Below, in pieces: positions 25,193 to 42,567 of a DNA stretch of 64,000 nt. Both the position numbers and the translations under genes were made by a program. Positions within the stretch are counted from its first letter, which is position 1. Every line of letters starts with the position of its first letter. Under the pieces are notes generated by a model that was given only the letters and a program-made list of their open reading frames with translations, did not search any database and was not told where the DNA came from. Origin of the DNA: Clavelina lepadiformis (Eukaryota; Chordata; Ascidiacea; Aplousobranchia; Clavelinidae). Location: positions 20,212,001-20,276,000 of the forward strand of contig NC_135240.1 in NCBI RefSeq assembly GCF_947623445.1, in the 5' to 3' direction.

Positions 25193-28100
25193 TTAGTTTC
25201 CTTTAGCGTCAACTTCTGCTTCTTCAGCGAACCCTAGATTCTCTTTCTCTTCTTCTCCTTCATCAATTTTAGGCAATGGTGGCAATCTCTGGGATGCGGC
25301 CGATCCTTTGTTAAATCTCATTGTAGCTTGAATTTCAGGCGCTGCATAATTCAAAAAAATTTGAATCGCGTTTAAATAGTGCTTTGTGTTATATTTGGAT
25401 AAACGTATCATCTGTTCTGCACAAAACTAAATAAGATTAATTATTGTGATTGGAACCGATTTTTTAAAGCAATGCACAACGTAGGCTATGTTTTCACATA
25501 TGGCGGTATAAGGGGTAGGCTATTAATAACGAATAATGGGTATAATGGCTTTCTTTGTAAAGTATGTTATAAATACTGTCCTATAGCATCCCACCTGGTG
25601 AAGGAGCAGGGGTGCGTTTTCCAAGTGAGGATCGTGAAAGCGACCTTCTTGACAACTTCGACATAGGTCTTGGTGTGCTGGACTTGATTCGCCCAATAAT
25701 ATCTGAAATATTACCAACTATAGTTAAATACAGTCAAGGGTGCAGACACCTAGTACATGGGAACAACTATTTTCAATGTTGAAAGTTTCACCATCTTCAG
25801 CTGGAAGATCAGTCTCCAGGAATTCTGGCTTTGGGGCAGTGCCAGCACGAGAGCGTGGAAGTGGAGTTTTAATTGCAGCCGCCTCTTGTCGCATCTCCTC
25901 ACGTAAGATCGTTTCTTCTTGGTTCATGGCATTTTTAATAAGACCCAGTACAAGTGTCTTCTCTAAAATGGGATGGTTAATAAAAGGGAATTGTCTAGCT
26001 GTCTAGCCAAAGAAAGAGTAGTTCAGTCATGTTTAGCAAAATTAAAACTGTTTTCTTGTACCTCTGTCTCCTGAAGAAACCAGCCATTGCTGAACTGACG
26101 GAATGGAGTCAGTTTGTAGGATCTGACACAACATCTCCAACATCAGAGTTTCAGTGTCAGGGAAGGCTGTGATGTGCTGCAATGAAAGGCTTATATACAG
26201 AAAACAGTCTATAATGCTCTAATCGTCAGTCAATACATGAAGTTGTTGTGCTAATATATATTTCACATTTCGTATAACGATTGAAGCTCATATTGGCATT
26301 ATGTTTCGCTATTGGTACGAGGTGTGTCATTATGCTTAAACGTCGGATTGTCGGTGTTAAGTAAACCTGAAGGTGTACTACAGAAACTGTTCCTTTAAAG
26401 GTTAGTGAAAAAGAAAGCAGACTATTTACATACCGAATAGTGTTGGTTAATATGGCGAGACAGACTCGATTCATTGCGAACACTTTGTCGCGACATTGCC
26501 CTTGACGGTGGTGGAATAACGCGACCAGTTTGTGCTACAAAGCAAACAAAGTCGCAAAAATATAATCATTGTTTAGATTCACCCAAGCGCTATTTCAATT
26601 TCAGATTGATACCTGAGTAAAGGGTTTTGCGTGCTGGCGTCATGGGATGAGGCACCGTCTGGCTGGCAGGCTTGTAAGGTGCCGGTTGTTCGTCCGACAC
26701 CAACCCCGCTTTGGTGCACAGTTCTCGCAGTTCATTTCTCCACGAGTCGGTGATTGGAACTTGAAAATTAAGTAATTATTATCTAATACCAACTCGTATC
26801 TTCGTCAATAGCTTCTCTGCTTAAACAAAGCAAAGTGGGTTACAAAAACAGACTAAGCAAACGTAACTTAAAACTTACTAAGGCCTATCCTTGGAACAGC
26901 TTTCTCCTTGAACGGATAATTTTGAAGTCCAGTGATGGTGTTAATAGGAAATTTAGTGCTGTTTATTCCCAACGCGGTAGACGAAACGTAATTCTTTATA
27001 AAATTTTCTCTTTCTCTGCACAACAGTATGCACGTTACTACACGTTTACCGTAGGTCGAAATAGGCTGCTATTAGGAATTTGCACAATGATTGAGTTGGA
27101 CTGTTAAACTTTTGTATCGGTCAATGTTTCCTTTGATTGACAAAAACTACAAGTCTATCTTTAATTCAATTGAGTATTAAGAAGTATTAAGGACGAAGAG
27201 GTCACAAAATCGAGCACAAAGTATTTTCAAAATGGTTACCCCACGTGGTTATATATTTCTATTGTGGTATTTCTAACCGTGCACGACCCTATTTTCCGGT
27301 GGTCTTTTGTGGTTTATTTCATTGCTTTGTGATAAGGTCACCTTGGAGCTTGTATATTTATTATAAGACAAATATTTTGATATCACGTATTTTTGTCGTA
27401 AAAGAAGAATATTGCGCAATAATCGGAGTGTTCAAGGTAAACGAACAAAGGTGAAATCGGCAAATGCACAAGCGCGAATACAACCTACCTCGTGGATGGT
27501 GTAGCAATACCTATTCTGGGAAGAGGAAAATAGCCGTCATCATGAACTGCACATATTGGCACCCCGTTTAGACCTGTATGAAAATACTTTTTTTAAACTC
27601 AATATCGCATTTATTACACACCAAAGCGCATTTATTCGATTTTCAACAGTGTAGGCCTACAGTAGCTTTTAATTTTTGAAACTATGTCTCAATCTCTAAC
27701 AGCTAAACCATCCACAGAAACATCGAAACCATTCACTTACCTTCGATATGTCGCACTCTGACCGGATGGGGATTATGCCTCGAAAAAAATGAAGCTTGAC
27801 TGTATGCACCAAAGCGTGAGCCGAGTTTAGAGTCTGGTCTTTTCGCTATGATATTTCAATGACACTTATTTAGGATTTTTTAAGTTAAGGAAATTTGGTT
27901 ATTTGTTATCCGATTTTTTACAAGTTATTTTCTTTAGGATATTGTAATGTAAGATATGTTTGTTTTTAGTACAAAGATAATTCAACGCAAATAAAACGGA
28001 TCTAAAGCACAAAATAACGCTACCTGATCCAGTAGACAATCTGGGCGGAAGAGGCAGATTAAGGTTCGATTCTAATGGAGGTACTGCTGGAGCAGGAACG

Positions 28101-28938
28101 TCACTAAGGAGCTTCCTTTTCTTCTTTTTAATTCGAGATCCTGGCTTTGAAGTCTCAAAAACATCTCCCAGGGTGCTTCGTACAACCAAAGGTTTGTTGT
28201 CAGGTTTGAACACGCTGAAACTAAAGATGGATGTTTTAACATTTTTTATGAATTACTGAAATAAGGTTTTAGACGAAATTATTTCAATAGTCTGTTGTGC
28301 GCTCCTTGACCTGCAGTTCTAGTGAGCAAAGTAATTAAGAAGCGCTTTACAGGAAAAGTCTCACACGAGAAAGATAGCAGGGACATCATTTACTAAAGAG
28401 AATAATGGCTATGGAATTATTCTCCTATGTACCATCAACAGTTTGCTTGACCATTTTATCATATTTCACCGCCAAGCACCTTTTGTGTGCTCGACCTCTA
28501 CACGCTTATTCTGTACTGATGGAAATTCGACACCTTTGCCAGTGCAATAGCTTGTATTAAAAGCCAAAATACCTCTGCCACCTTTTCAAAATAAACCCAT
28601 TTTTAGCTCACCCAATACAATGCAATTTAATATAGCTGTATCCTACAATAGATAGCAATATATTTTTTTTGGGTATTGTGGAAAGAATTTTTTGTTCTAC
28701 AGTATATATTCTTTAATATGGCGAGAGCAACGTTTTGCCGAACGTTTCAGTTGAAGACTATTTACATCGATTGTGCAGGTCGCGTTTCTTTTGCCTAAGT
28801 CTGTCCGGTCATTATACAACGTAACGAATGAACCGACGAATATATTTATTTTACTACACTCTAAAGTTTAAGACAATAAAAATTGTTAGCATGTTGGTTT
28901 TCTTACCTCGATGATGGTCTTTGAACACTTGCTATCAT
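25193..28938 (-). CDS. TBATA: TBATA (Spatial) orthologue
   Basis: TBATA (thymus, brain and testis associated, also Spatial) is a soluble protein of poorly known role; the mammalian gene is expressed in testis, brain and thymic stroma. Ten exons join in frame: 28907-28938 (start MIASVQRPSS), 28024-28214, 27741-27845, 27511-27573, 26613-26759, 26434-26534, 26062-26176, 25750-25962, 25595-25702, 25193-25341 (ends VDAKGN, stop). The third exon carries the hallmark ASFFSRHNPHPVRVRHIEG (human SFFSRHHPHPQHVTHIQDL). The fifth reads DSWRNELREL (human EAWKKELKEL), the sixth TGRVIPPPSRAMSR (human TGRLIPASTRAVGR), and the seventh ETLMLEMLCQILQTDSI (human ELLVLELLCRILETDLL). The C-terminus is serine/arginine-rich, then acidic. 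The donor of the 27511 exon is the least certain; a better-looking one at 27489 breaks frame. Confidence 0.9.
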
Positions 28939-29077
28939 TTCCAAATTCTTACTTTTTATCCTATAGCAAAATTACCTGTCTATTGTAATAATAAGTTAAA
29001 ACAGTTAATATTTACACAGGTATTTTGAAGGTTAGATTTTGCCAAACATACCTAACACAATTTGCACTTTGGTAGAG

Positions 29078-29257
29078 CTAACCATCTGTTGCAGACTTTT
29101 CTAAACTAAGGCGTATTGAAAGGTAAGCTTGTTCAAGTTTGTCATCGAGTTTTCTAAAGAGCCCTTCGCTTTTAAACTCGCCCTCTTGGGTTAAATTAGC
29201 GTCGGGTAAATTTTGTGTAGCGCAGACAACTGTCGATCGATGGTTATAATTGTTCGT
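29078..29257 (-). other. Orphan terminal-exon-like ORF
   Basis: On the minus strand the pyrimidine-rich acceptor GCTCTGTTTACAG is followed by 59 codons and a stop. The end reads LFRKLDDKLEQAYLSIRLSL, an amphipathic, partly charged helix. It lies upstream of TBATA on the same strand, but no donor in it joins the next TBATA exon in frame. I do not recognise the family. It may be the last exon of a small gene whose earlier exons lie between here and 31175, or a chance ORF. Confidence 0.33.
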
Positions 29258-29941
29258 CTGTAAACAGAGCATTATCGCTTTTTATCTTTTTAGCATATTT
29301 TGTAAACGTATAACAATTAATCAACGCAGGGTTGAATTTATATCAAATTAACTCTTATATACCATGGTTTGAGGTGTTTTAGTTAAATGAATTATGTAAA
29401 AGCAATAATTATTTTCTTACTTCATTGTATTTATACAACACAATACCCGCATGGTGAAATACTTTTTATACTTCAAATTACCCAAATTGATTTTCAAATT
29501 AAACTATTTCTCTGACTCGTTTTGCTGTTTTAACTGGACCAATAATTCTGCCTCATTACTTTTTGCTCGTTTTACGCAAACTATTGTTCTTGCTTGTAAA
29601 ATAGAAAAAAATAATGAATATTATTTGTATAATAAGCTGTTCCTCTAACTTTAATTCTTTTGAAGCGAAGAAATTCTTTTATGTTCCATCTTTTACAGAA
29701 AGCTATCTTGTGTATTCTTTTCTTTTAAATGTCTAGAGAGTTTATAAAAGATATCACGCTACACAAGCTTTTGTTTCCGAATGAGGACCGCCTTACTGTT
29801 GTCATGTGTACCAGAGTTTCATTTTCTTTTTTTGACAAACGGTATAATCATCGAAACAATACCTATCGCACTTTCCAGGAAAATGTTTACCCATTTTAAC
29901 CGGATTAGGGTCTTGTTTCCAACATTGCAAGTTATGCCAAA

Positions 29942-30014
29942 GGTCTCAAAACGTCTCAAAACGTCTCAAAACGTCTCAAAACGTCTCAAAACGTCTCAAA
30001 ACATCTCAAAACGT
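29942..30014. repeat. 10-base minisatellite (about 7 units)
   Basis: Tandem copies of GTCTCAAAAC, near-perfect, with one unit carrying A for G (ACATCTCAAA). The unit is not a multiple of three, so a translated ORF here only repeats every 30 bases. No gene depends on it. Confidence 0.92.
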
Positions 30015-31175
30015 TTTTTCGAAAAATTTATTATGAAACTCGCGGCGATCGTATCGGACAATCAACAATAGCGCTTTGCTTTGAAACGGTATTTAAAGAG
30101 CTAAAGCACCCACTGAACCTACTTGCACACACTGAAGCCTCTCAAGCTTATATCAACTTTGAGCGATAAGTTGATACAGGAACCACGAAGAAACACTTAA
30201 CTATAACCTCACACCGCTTGGCTTGTTTTTGACGGTAAATAAAACCAAAACGCAGCTTTGCTTTCCGTTTTTTGCAATGAAACCTATTAGGGCAACTACA
30301 GCTCGTAAATAAATGAAATACGGCAATCTATATTGGCGTTTGGAGATTTATGCTTGCATGGGTTTTAATAACCTATGCTTTATAACAACTTTTTAATAAC
30401 CTTCATCCAGGGAACATTTTTCTTGAAATTGTTTCCCGATATCAGCTCGTAACTCATTTAAGGAACTATTTCTCAGAGTAGGCAGACGAAAAGGCATCCA
30501 TCATCTACCCTTATTTTAGTTTGTTTGCTTAGGAAATCTCAATAGGATCTCTCTCGTAACTAATTCCAGTTTACGTCCATCTATAGGGAACAATAGAAAG
30601 CGTACCTTTCCAAGAATGAATCTAAGAAAGCACTGTGTTTAACAAGAGATTTCACGCAAAATAGATCATTTTATTGTATCAGCAATGCCGGACTATTACC
30701 ATTGTACAAAGTATGTATTATTTACCTATAGGCTATAGGTCTAAATTAGGTATTACTTTCAGAAAAAAATCTCCTTGCTGTTGGGGAGGATACGGAATGT
30801 GAATTTCCTTTCAATATGATTCATCTTTCCATTATTGATCAACGCCCGTTTGAATAGTTAAAAGAACAAAGTTGATGCAATTTCAACGTAAAAATCTTAA
30901 ACATTTACACAACAGTTAATCGTCGGAGGCTTCCTGTAGCTGGTATACTTGAGAATTTTAAATAAGTGCTCGAGTACACAAAGAAATGGAAAGCAGCCTC
31001 AACAGAATCGGTCGGATTTAGCAAAATTTCAACCAAGTTAAATATTTGTCAAATTGCTTTTATTTTAAGGCGGAAATTTGACACTTTTGTACATATCGAC
31101 TGTTTAAGTAACTTATAACAAGTTGACAAATATTTTGAAGCGTTTCACTGTTTACCACCCTCCTATATCATACAC
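30015..31175. other. Intergenic region without identified features
   Basis: AT-rich sequence between the minisatellite and the 3' end of the mosaic protease gene. I see no ORF, RNA gene or terminal inverted repeat here. Confidence 0.5.
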
Positions 31176-31181
31176 TTTATT
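31176..31181 (-). terminator. Polyadenylation signal AATAAA of the mosaic protease gene
   Basis: On the minus strand AATAAA lies about 130 bases after the protease stop codon, a normal distance for a 3' UTR. Confidence 0.6.
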
Positions 31182-31307
31182 TACATTGCAACTACGGTAT
31201 GAGTCCAGTAGTTGTTAACGACACAAGAAAACAACAAAACACTCAGCCTTTGTTTTAATTAATAATTAAACAAAAGAATTCATAAAACAGCAGCACAGAC
31301 GTTTGGT

Positions 31308-36810
<5,503 letters not shown>

Positions 36811-37891
36811 CTTCAAAACAAAAATAGAAAACTCATTAAGTTTTTTGCTCATGCACTTTATTATTTAATTTGACCGATTTTCGCAGCATTTTGAAGAAAA
36901 TGTTATCATCTTTATGAAAATTGAGTTTATTTAAACAATGATACCAAAAATGCTTCTAAAGAGTGTGGGAAAAATAAAGTACTGTTTTGCTACTAGCCAA
37001 AGTTTGAAACTATTCAAAAGTGATGTTGTCAGTAGTTGCCAGGGATGTGAAAAAAAAAAGAATCTTAAATCAAATACGCAAGAATCGACACTTGCTTCTA
37101 GAATAGTTCCAAACACGAATAAAAAAAATGTGTGCATAATGCTAAACACATAATATCACTCAAAAAATTGGTTTCTTTAAGTTAACAGTAGGTTTACAAG
37201 ATTAAGTGGTTTGTTTGCATCAACATTTGTACTAGCCAACGATCACACTGTAATTGTTCAATACGACTTGGATTAATTATATTTGTATACTTGCATTGAC
37301 TAAAACCAAGTTTGGTTTTAGCCTTCGGTAGGTAATGTTTGGAGCGGCGTTTAATTCGAAGGATGAACAAGATTGCCACAATGCTTTTAAACATATCGGT
37401 ACCACACGTTTTGTTTCAAAGTAGAAACATTTTCAATGCTTCTAGCCTGTTTTAAACATTCTTGCATATAAATGAGCTTTGCTGATTGCAAAATAAAACA
37501 TAGATCAAAGGTCCAAAGATCTGCATCTGCCAAAGGTGGCTGAAAATAATTTTTGTTTGCTTTTGCTATCCAGTCAGGCAATGAATGCTGCCAATAAAAA
37601 CTCTAGCGATAACATTCATAAATATTTTTATTCACCAGTTCATAGCATAATTATGAAATTACTTAACCTCCAATATCCGGATCCGGGTAAGAAAGGTTAA
37701 AGGTTAACTACAGCGTAAACGAAGGCAACAAGCATAAATAATTGGTAGACGCCGAGACTTAGTCTTTTGAGTTTTCTACAGTTACTTTTTCTAGAGATTT
37801 TGTAATCTACTTTTAATTTAAAAAAAGCTTGGCATGCTCTTTGAATTTCTAAGCTGACAGTCGGCGAACATTTAAAATGCGTTTGCATGTA
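36811..37891. other. Region upstream of the mosaic protease; candidate 5' exons
   Basis: The first certain protease exon needs an upstream exon ending with one spare base. One candidate begins MFKSIVAILFIL at 37394 on the minus strand (short hydrophobic core, like a signal peptide) and could splice at an AACTTG|GTTTTAG site to give LGSACYKL. A second possible start, MLVAFVYAVV, lies near 37711-37740. Neither is proven. Confidence 0.3.
37395..37583 (-). other. Possible further C-type-lectin exon
   Basis: The minus-strand reading LPDWIAKANKNYF...DLCFILQSAK...ECLKQA resembles the second half of CTLD1 (NWIKR, NQNYW, DDNCFVILHH, AACSNH) in spacing of W, NY, CFI/VL and C. It may be part of a third lectin domain at the N-terminus of the mosaic protease, or of a neighbouring lectin gene. 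The matching first half was not found. Confidence 0.3.
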
Positions 37892-38755
37892 CAGTGGGAC
37901 CTCGTTAATCCGGACCCCGAACAACCGGAATCCCCGCTATCCGACACAAAACTGCCGGGAACGGATTTCTTCCTATGCATTTTACCCCTTTAATCCGGAA
38001 ACCCCGCTGTCCGACTCCGACACAAAAGTTTTGGAACAAATGTGCTAAATCAATAGCAATAAAATCCGATAAACCGGATTATTAACAGTTAAGCGAAAAT
38101 GATTCTCGATTGTCCTAATACAGTATGTAGTTACACGTTGCGGTCTTTATTGATTCAAAAGTACAGTATTGCGCTTTGTAAAAAAATTTAGCCGCACAGC
38201 TTTTTAGTCATACTATGAAATACTGTACAGTATTTTAGAAATGAAAAAATAAGTTGTTCATCAACAGTAACAAACAACACTTCCGCGGTCGCAAAAAAAT
38301 ACGTACAGTAACATCGGTTGAGTGCGGCAATCTATTGAAGACATACTGCTGCAACTCAATCGTGCTATCAGCTTAATATATCGCATTGCGCAAAGATTGG
38401 AAACAGGTCAAAGAAAGTTCAAGACTGCTGGTCCCGCCGGAATGCTTCGCCATGCAAGAGCGGTTGTCAAACCGATTTGCGGCCGAATGTTCGTCACTTG
38501 GAGAGCATTCGTCTTTAATACAGTGGTTCTGGGGTTCGACACTGGGTCGGATCATACAAAAAATATAATTTTATTTTAGTTGCTGTCCAGCCAGAAAGTC
38601 GGTACTTAGAATTGGAGTAAGGTGCACACTGCGTTTTGAACACGGTGCTGCATTTGCAAGATTGATTGATTTTTTACTTTCCGATAATCCGGAAACCCCG
38701 CTAAACCGAAATTTTTTGACGAAACGAAGTGGTCCGGATTAACGAGGTCTCACTG
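37892..38755. mobile_element. Pogo/Tigger-like element (864 bp), non-autonomous
   Basis: Ends CAGTGGGACCTCGTTAATCC and (reverse) CAGTGAGACCTCGTTAATCC are nearly identical and are bordered by TA on both sides (37890-37891 and 38756-38757), as in Tc1/mariner-pogo elements. Internal copies of AATCCGGAAACCCCGCT lie near 37993 and 38685. ORFs of 60-85 residues near 38322-38579 overlap in several frames and show no clear DDE transposase. Confidence 0.85.
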
Positions 38756-39115
38756 TATATCAAACATCACCTTCGTCCTCAGGGAAATCTTAACCTACAG
38801 ATTTTACCTAACAGCAACGTCATACAAACATTTCTAATTTTCGGCTTTGGGCAAACCCCTATTGTGAAACGTGTGTTTACTTCATAAATGCATGTTCTTG
38901 TTGCGTTTTTAGAAATGTAAACATAGTGCATAGTATTACATATAGCTAATGTACACTGTAATGTAATATCTATGGATAGAGTGGATAAAAATTATATTAC
39001 AGTAACAAGTAGGTTTTACGTATGAACATACGACAGTTAAACTAATTATTAATTCTGTGCTTGTTTCACCAGAAAAAACCTTGAAAGCTGATGTCATCAA
39101 ACGCTGGGAAAAGAC

Positions 39116-39480
39116 CAGTGATGGGATTCAAATGTTTTGCATGAATTCGGTAAACCGAATTGTTAAGTCAGTCACTGCTTCAACTTACCCATTGTTATTT
39201 CACCCGACGTCTTGGAGTGCCAGCACCAAAACTTAATAACTATCCTTGGAAAAGATACTTTTGGTTCAAAACGTATTCCACATTTGGAGACAAATTGTTT
39301 TAAATTTATATGTAGGCTATGTGATAGCTGTATAAGTACAATTAATCTAATACAATCTATTTTGTCCCGATGTGATAAAACCAGTTTGCTCGTCAGTTTG
39401 TCAAACCCCTTTCGATTCCTTGAAGGATTTAAGCCGTAAAGAACCCACTCCATTGCAAAAAAGTTTGAATCCCATCACGA
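39116..39480. mobile_element. Probable short hAT-like MITE (365 bp)
   Basis: Left end CAGTGATGGGATTCAAA and right end TTTGAATCCCATCACGA form an inverted repeat. Flanks GAAAAGAC and GAAGTTAC match at only 5 of 8 bases, so the target duplication is decayed or the ends are slightly misplaced. ORFs inside (39172-39453 minus, 39212-39439 plus) show no recognised domain. Confidence 0.6.
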
Positions 39481-40596
39481 GAAGTTACTATTTCACCATA
39501 TGTAGGTTACGCTGCCATTTAAATGCTATAGATAGTTTGTGAAAATTACAAACTAGAAATTTGGTTAGGCCTATAAAATAGATTTAAGCTTAGTAGGCCT
39601 ATAGGCCTATAGATTATATTACTTTTCGGCTTTCAAGTAATTTTACAAGCAACATGGAAAATAACTTTGACTGTAACTAGAGTGCCTGCGTTATGTGGGC
39701 ACAGCAAAAATTTATTTTGAAAAACTTGTCAACTGATCAAAAATTTCTTGGCTACTTACCCCGTTGTACAAAACCAGTAGGACATGTAGAGTAACCAAAC
39801 TGAGCTGACGTAAATTTAGTGAAAGATCCGATTAAGGCTGCAAAGCGGAAAATATAAATCATACATAGTAACGTCAATGGCACATCTTTTTGAAATGACG
39901 CGTATTTGTATGAAGAAAGTAATATCAACACGGCAAAGAGTTCAAAATGGTTTAAATCATTTCAGCAAAGCAATAGGTTCTCCCTGTTCTCATATCGTTT
40001 ACATACGGTACTTATTTAAATGTGGCCTGGAACTTATTCCATCAGATGATGATATTTTTACTGTGTTGTTCAGTTTGTTCCCGTGTTAGACATATCCTTC
40101 AATAAAATTGATATGGATCCTTCGACAAGCTGGAACGACTTTACTTACCGACAACGAATGCAAATGCTTTCAAGAACCTGGACAAGTATTCCATATCAAA
40201 AAATCTTCCTAAAAATTTCTAAAGAACTTAATGCATCACTAAATACTTTTCCTTAAAAAGAGATCATTATTGGTTTCATACAAGTTGTTGTTAGCTTTTG
40301 TTATGTACCGCTAACTCAATCTATTTCGTAAATTTATATGTACAGTATATACAGTTTTGAATTCGCGGACATTTGCACCCTGTCTTAAAATAAATTATAC
40401 ATCAATGAAGTTTTGAATTGCGTGAGCTATACGACAAGCAAAATCAAGAAGGAAGTATATGGTATACTTCAAGTGTTTTTGCAGCCCAGCACGGAAGTAA
40501 TTTGTTCAACTACAACTTTATGAAGTAGCCAGTAAAAGAAGTGATAATGACGCAGGCTGTGACGTCGATAAATGCAACGTATTTATTCCTTTTGTC
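39481..40596. other. Intergenic region without identified features
   Basis: A cluster of TAGGCCTA palindromes lies near 39590-39612. The 70-codon ORF at 39877-40089 has no recognised family. Nothing else was seen. Confidence 0.5.
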
Positions 40597-40937
40597 CAGG
40601 GGCGGGCAACTTCTTCGGTCGGCGGGTCTGATATGAGAAAATGAAGTTCTTGGCGGGCCGGATTCGTGAATAGATTGGAAGGCAGCTTTGTCTTATTAAT
40701 GTTCATGGTCGAAAATGTTTGCTCACAAATGTATGTAGACCCGAACAGAACAAGTAGATTCATGGACATCTTTCTCAGGTTGGCAAACTTGGACTTATTT
40801 AGTGACGCAATACAGGGATTGCGGCAGAATGTGGTCGCAGGCGACATTATCATGTAAGACCGGAAACTGTCTGCGGACCGCTCAAAATCCCGTCGCGGGC
40901 CGAATCCGGCCCGCTGGCCGTATGTTGCCCGCCCCTG
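40597..40937 (-). mobile_element. hAT element remnant with transposase C-terminal fragment (341 bp)
   Basis: Ends CAGGGGCGGGCAAC and GTTGCCCGCCCCTG form an inverted repeat; flanks CTTTTGTC (40589-40596) and CTTTTGAC (40938-40945) match 7/8. On the minus strand a long open frame includes LFGSTYICEQTFSTMNINKT, the signature of the hAT C-terminal dimerisation domain. So this is an internally deleted copy retaining the last part of a transposase rather than a purely non-coding MITE. The open frame extends past both ends but the flanking parts are meaningless. Confidence 0.88.
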
Positions 40938-42567
40938 CTTTTGACCGTATTGTCTATTCTGCATATACTTTCGCTTTAGATAGCTGTATAGGAGACACAA
41001 TTTTAGTAAGACTAGCTTCAACATATAGATCATACAGATACAAGCAAAATTGTGCAGCTGCGGCACTTTTTCAGTACCAATACCAGAAGAATAACGCAGC
41101 ATTTCAGAACATGTGCAGCGAGGAAAACAATGTGTTGGCAATTGGAGTAAGGCCTATATGTAGTTGAAGCTGACACGTAGATAAATTATTTATCAGTATA
41201 AAGTTAAGAAGCGGGCATTTGCAATAAAGATTTCTTATCAGCACAGGTGCTGGAAACAACCTGGGAACGTACTAAAAGGAGTGTTCACACGAAGTTATTT
41301 AGAGTGGGTTTCCAAATATCAAACGACAGTTGAAGTGTTATCAAAAAACAAGTTCATAAACTTCAATCAATAACTGGAAAGCACTTTTCCAAGAAATGTT
41401 GTAATGGTATTAAAAATGCCACCCATGCCGCTACAGGTCAATTCAACCCGATTATACCCAGAACAATTCAACCATTCAATCCAAAATATACGCCGCTGAC
41501 CGCATGATTAAGGCAATGGAATGTACGTTGATAGGATACTATGGTAGGTTTATGAATGTTCCCACCTCGCAAAATCAATGAAGCGAAACGCACTGTAGAG
41601 AGAAGGGGTAAGTGTACGTGAAACAGGTTTACTAGCATTTGCAGCTGTTAAGGTTCATTGAGAAATTCAGGCAAAGAAGCAGAAGTGGAAAGTTTGATCA
41701 GATCAATGTCGCTAAACCATTTATGGTTATTGCAAATTTATAAATACCTATATAAACGATTGTTTTTTATTACTTTAGTAGGTAGAAGCTTAACAGAAAA
41801 TGTATATGCAGTGTCGAAGGTTGCCATATTTTGCTTCAAGAAGCTTTTGGCCTAATAACCAGCAGTATTGGAAAACACATCGAAAAGTAACGCCGCTTGA
41901 TTCTCAATTACCTACCGGCGTAAAGTTGGTTAACTGAGACTTTTGTGCATAGTATTACGTATTGAAGGCAAACTTCGTTTCTCGTAACTTTATTTAATCG
42001 TATTTGAAAGCAGACGAAGCTTGTTTTCGTTAACTTCAGTTCAAACCTCATTGTAAGTTGAGCACTGCAAAGTAAGTAGGCTCTAGCAAAAAGGTAAACA
42101 AGTAGCAAGTAACCGAATTCTTTTGTGAATATAACAAATTAGCAAACAAATAACAGATTAACCAATTTTTTGTTAAGAAGTAACAAATAAAACGGAGGGT
42201 TTTGAGGACTATGCGTGCATGTGCTCGGGTCATGCATTCGCAAATGACGGCACAAATCGACCGACGCCTCAATGTATGCAAATGATAAAGCACATATACT
42301 AGTCATACGCGAATGCAATTATACACTGACACAGGGGTGCGGCGACATAAATTACAAATGAATGCACTCACTAACTCATATAACCATTTTTCTGCCTATG
42401 ATCTATTTTTCTCCAATGAGTAAAATATTTGAACGTAACATTAAGCACATTAAGTATTATGACAATTTCGTTGACTGTAAATATGAAAGTGAACTATTTT
42501 CATGACACTGACTTTAAAATTATAATAGGCTATTACTATTTCACGGGGAAAATCGTATGTCCTAAGC
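40938..42567. other. Intergenic region without identified features
   Basis: AT-rich; ORFs at 41658-41855, 41908-42108 and 42048-42293 are short, with no family resemblance and unremarkable splice context. Confidence 0.45.

Noticed and set aside
29938..30014. CRISPR-like array of regular repeats
   Set aside because: The 10-base units are contiguous without spacers, and the genome is eukaryotic; it is a minisatellite.
36931..37149. Minus-strand ORF starting MFSIMHTFFLFVFGTILEA as the protease signal peptide
   Set aside because: The hydrophobic start is suggestive, but I did not find a downstream donor that joins it in frame to the 36810 acceptor.
40518..41141. 207-codon minus-strand ORF as a host gene
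   Set aside because: Its only recognisable part is the hAT dimerisation domain inside an element bounded by inverted repeats and a 7/8 duplication.
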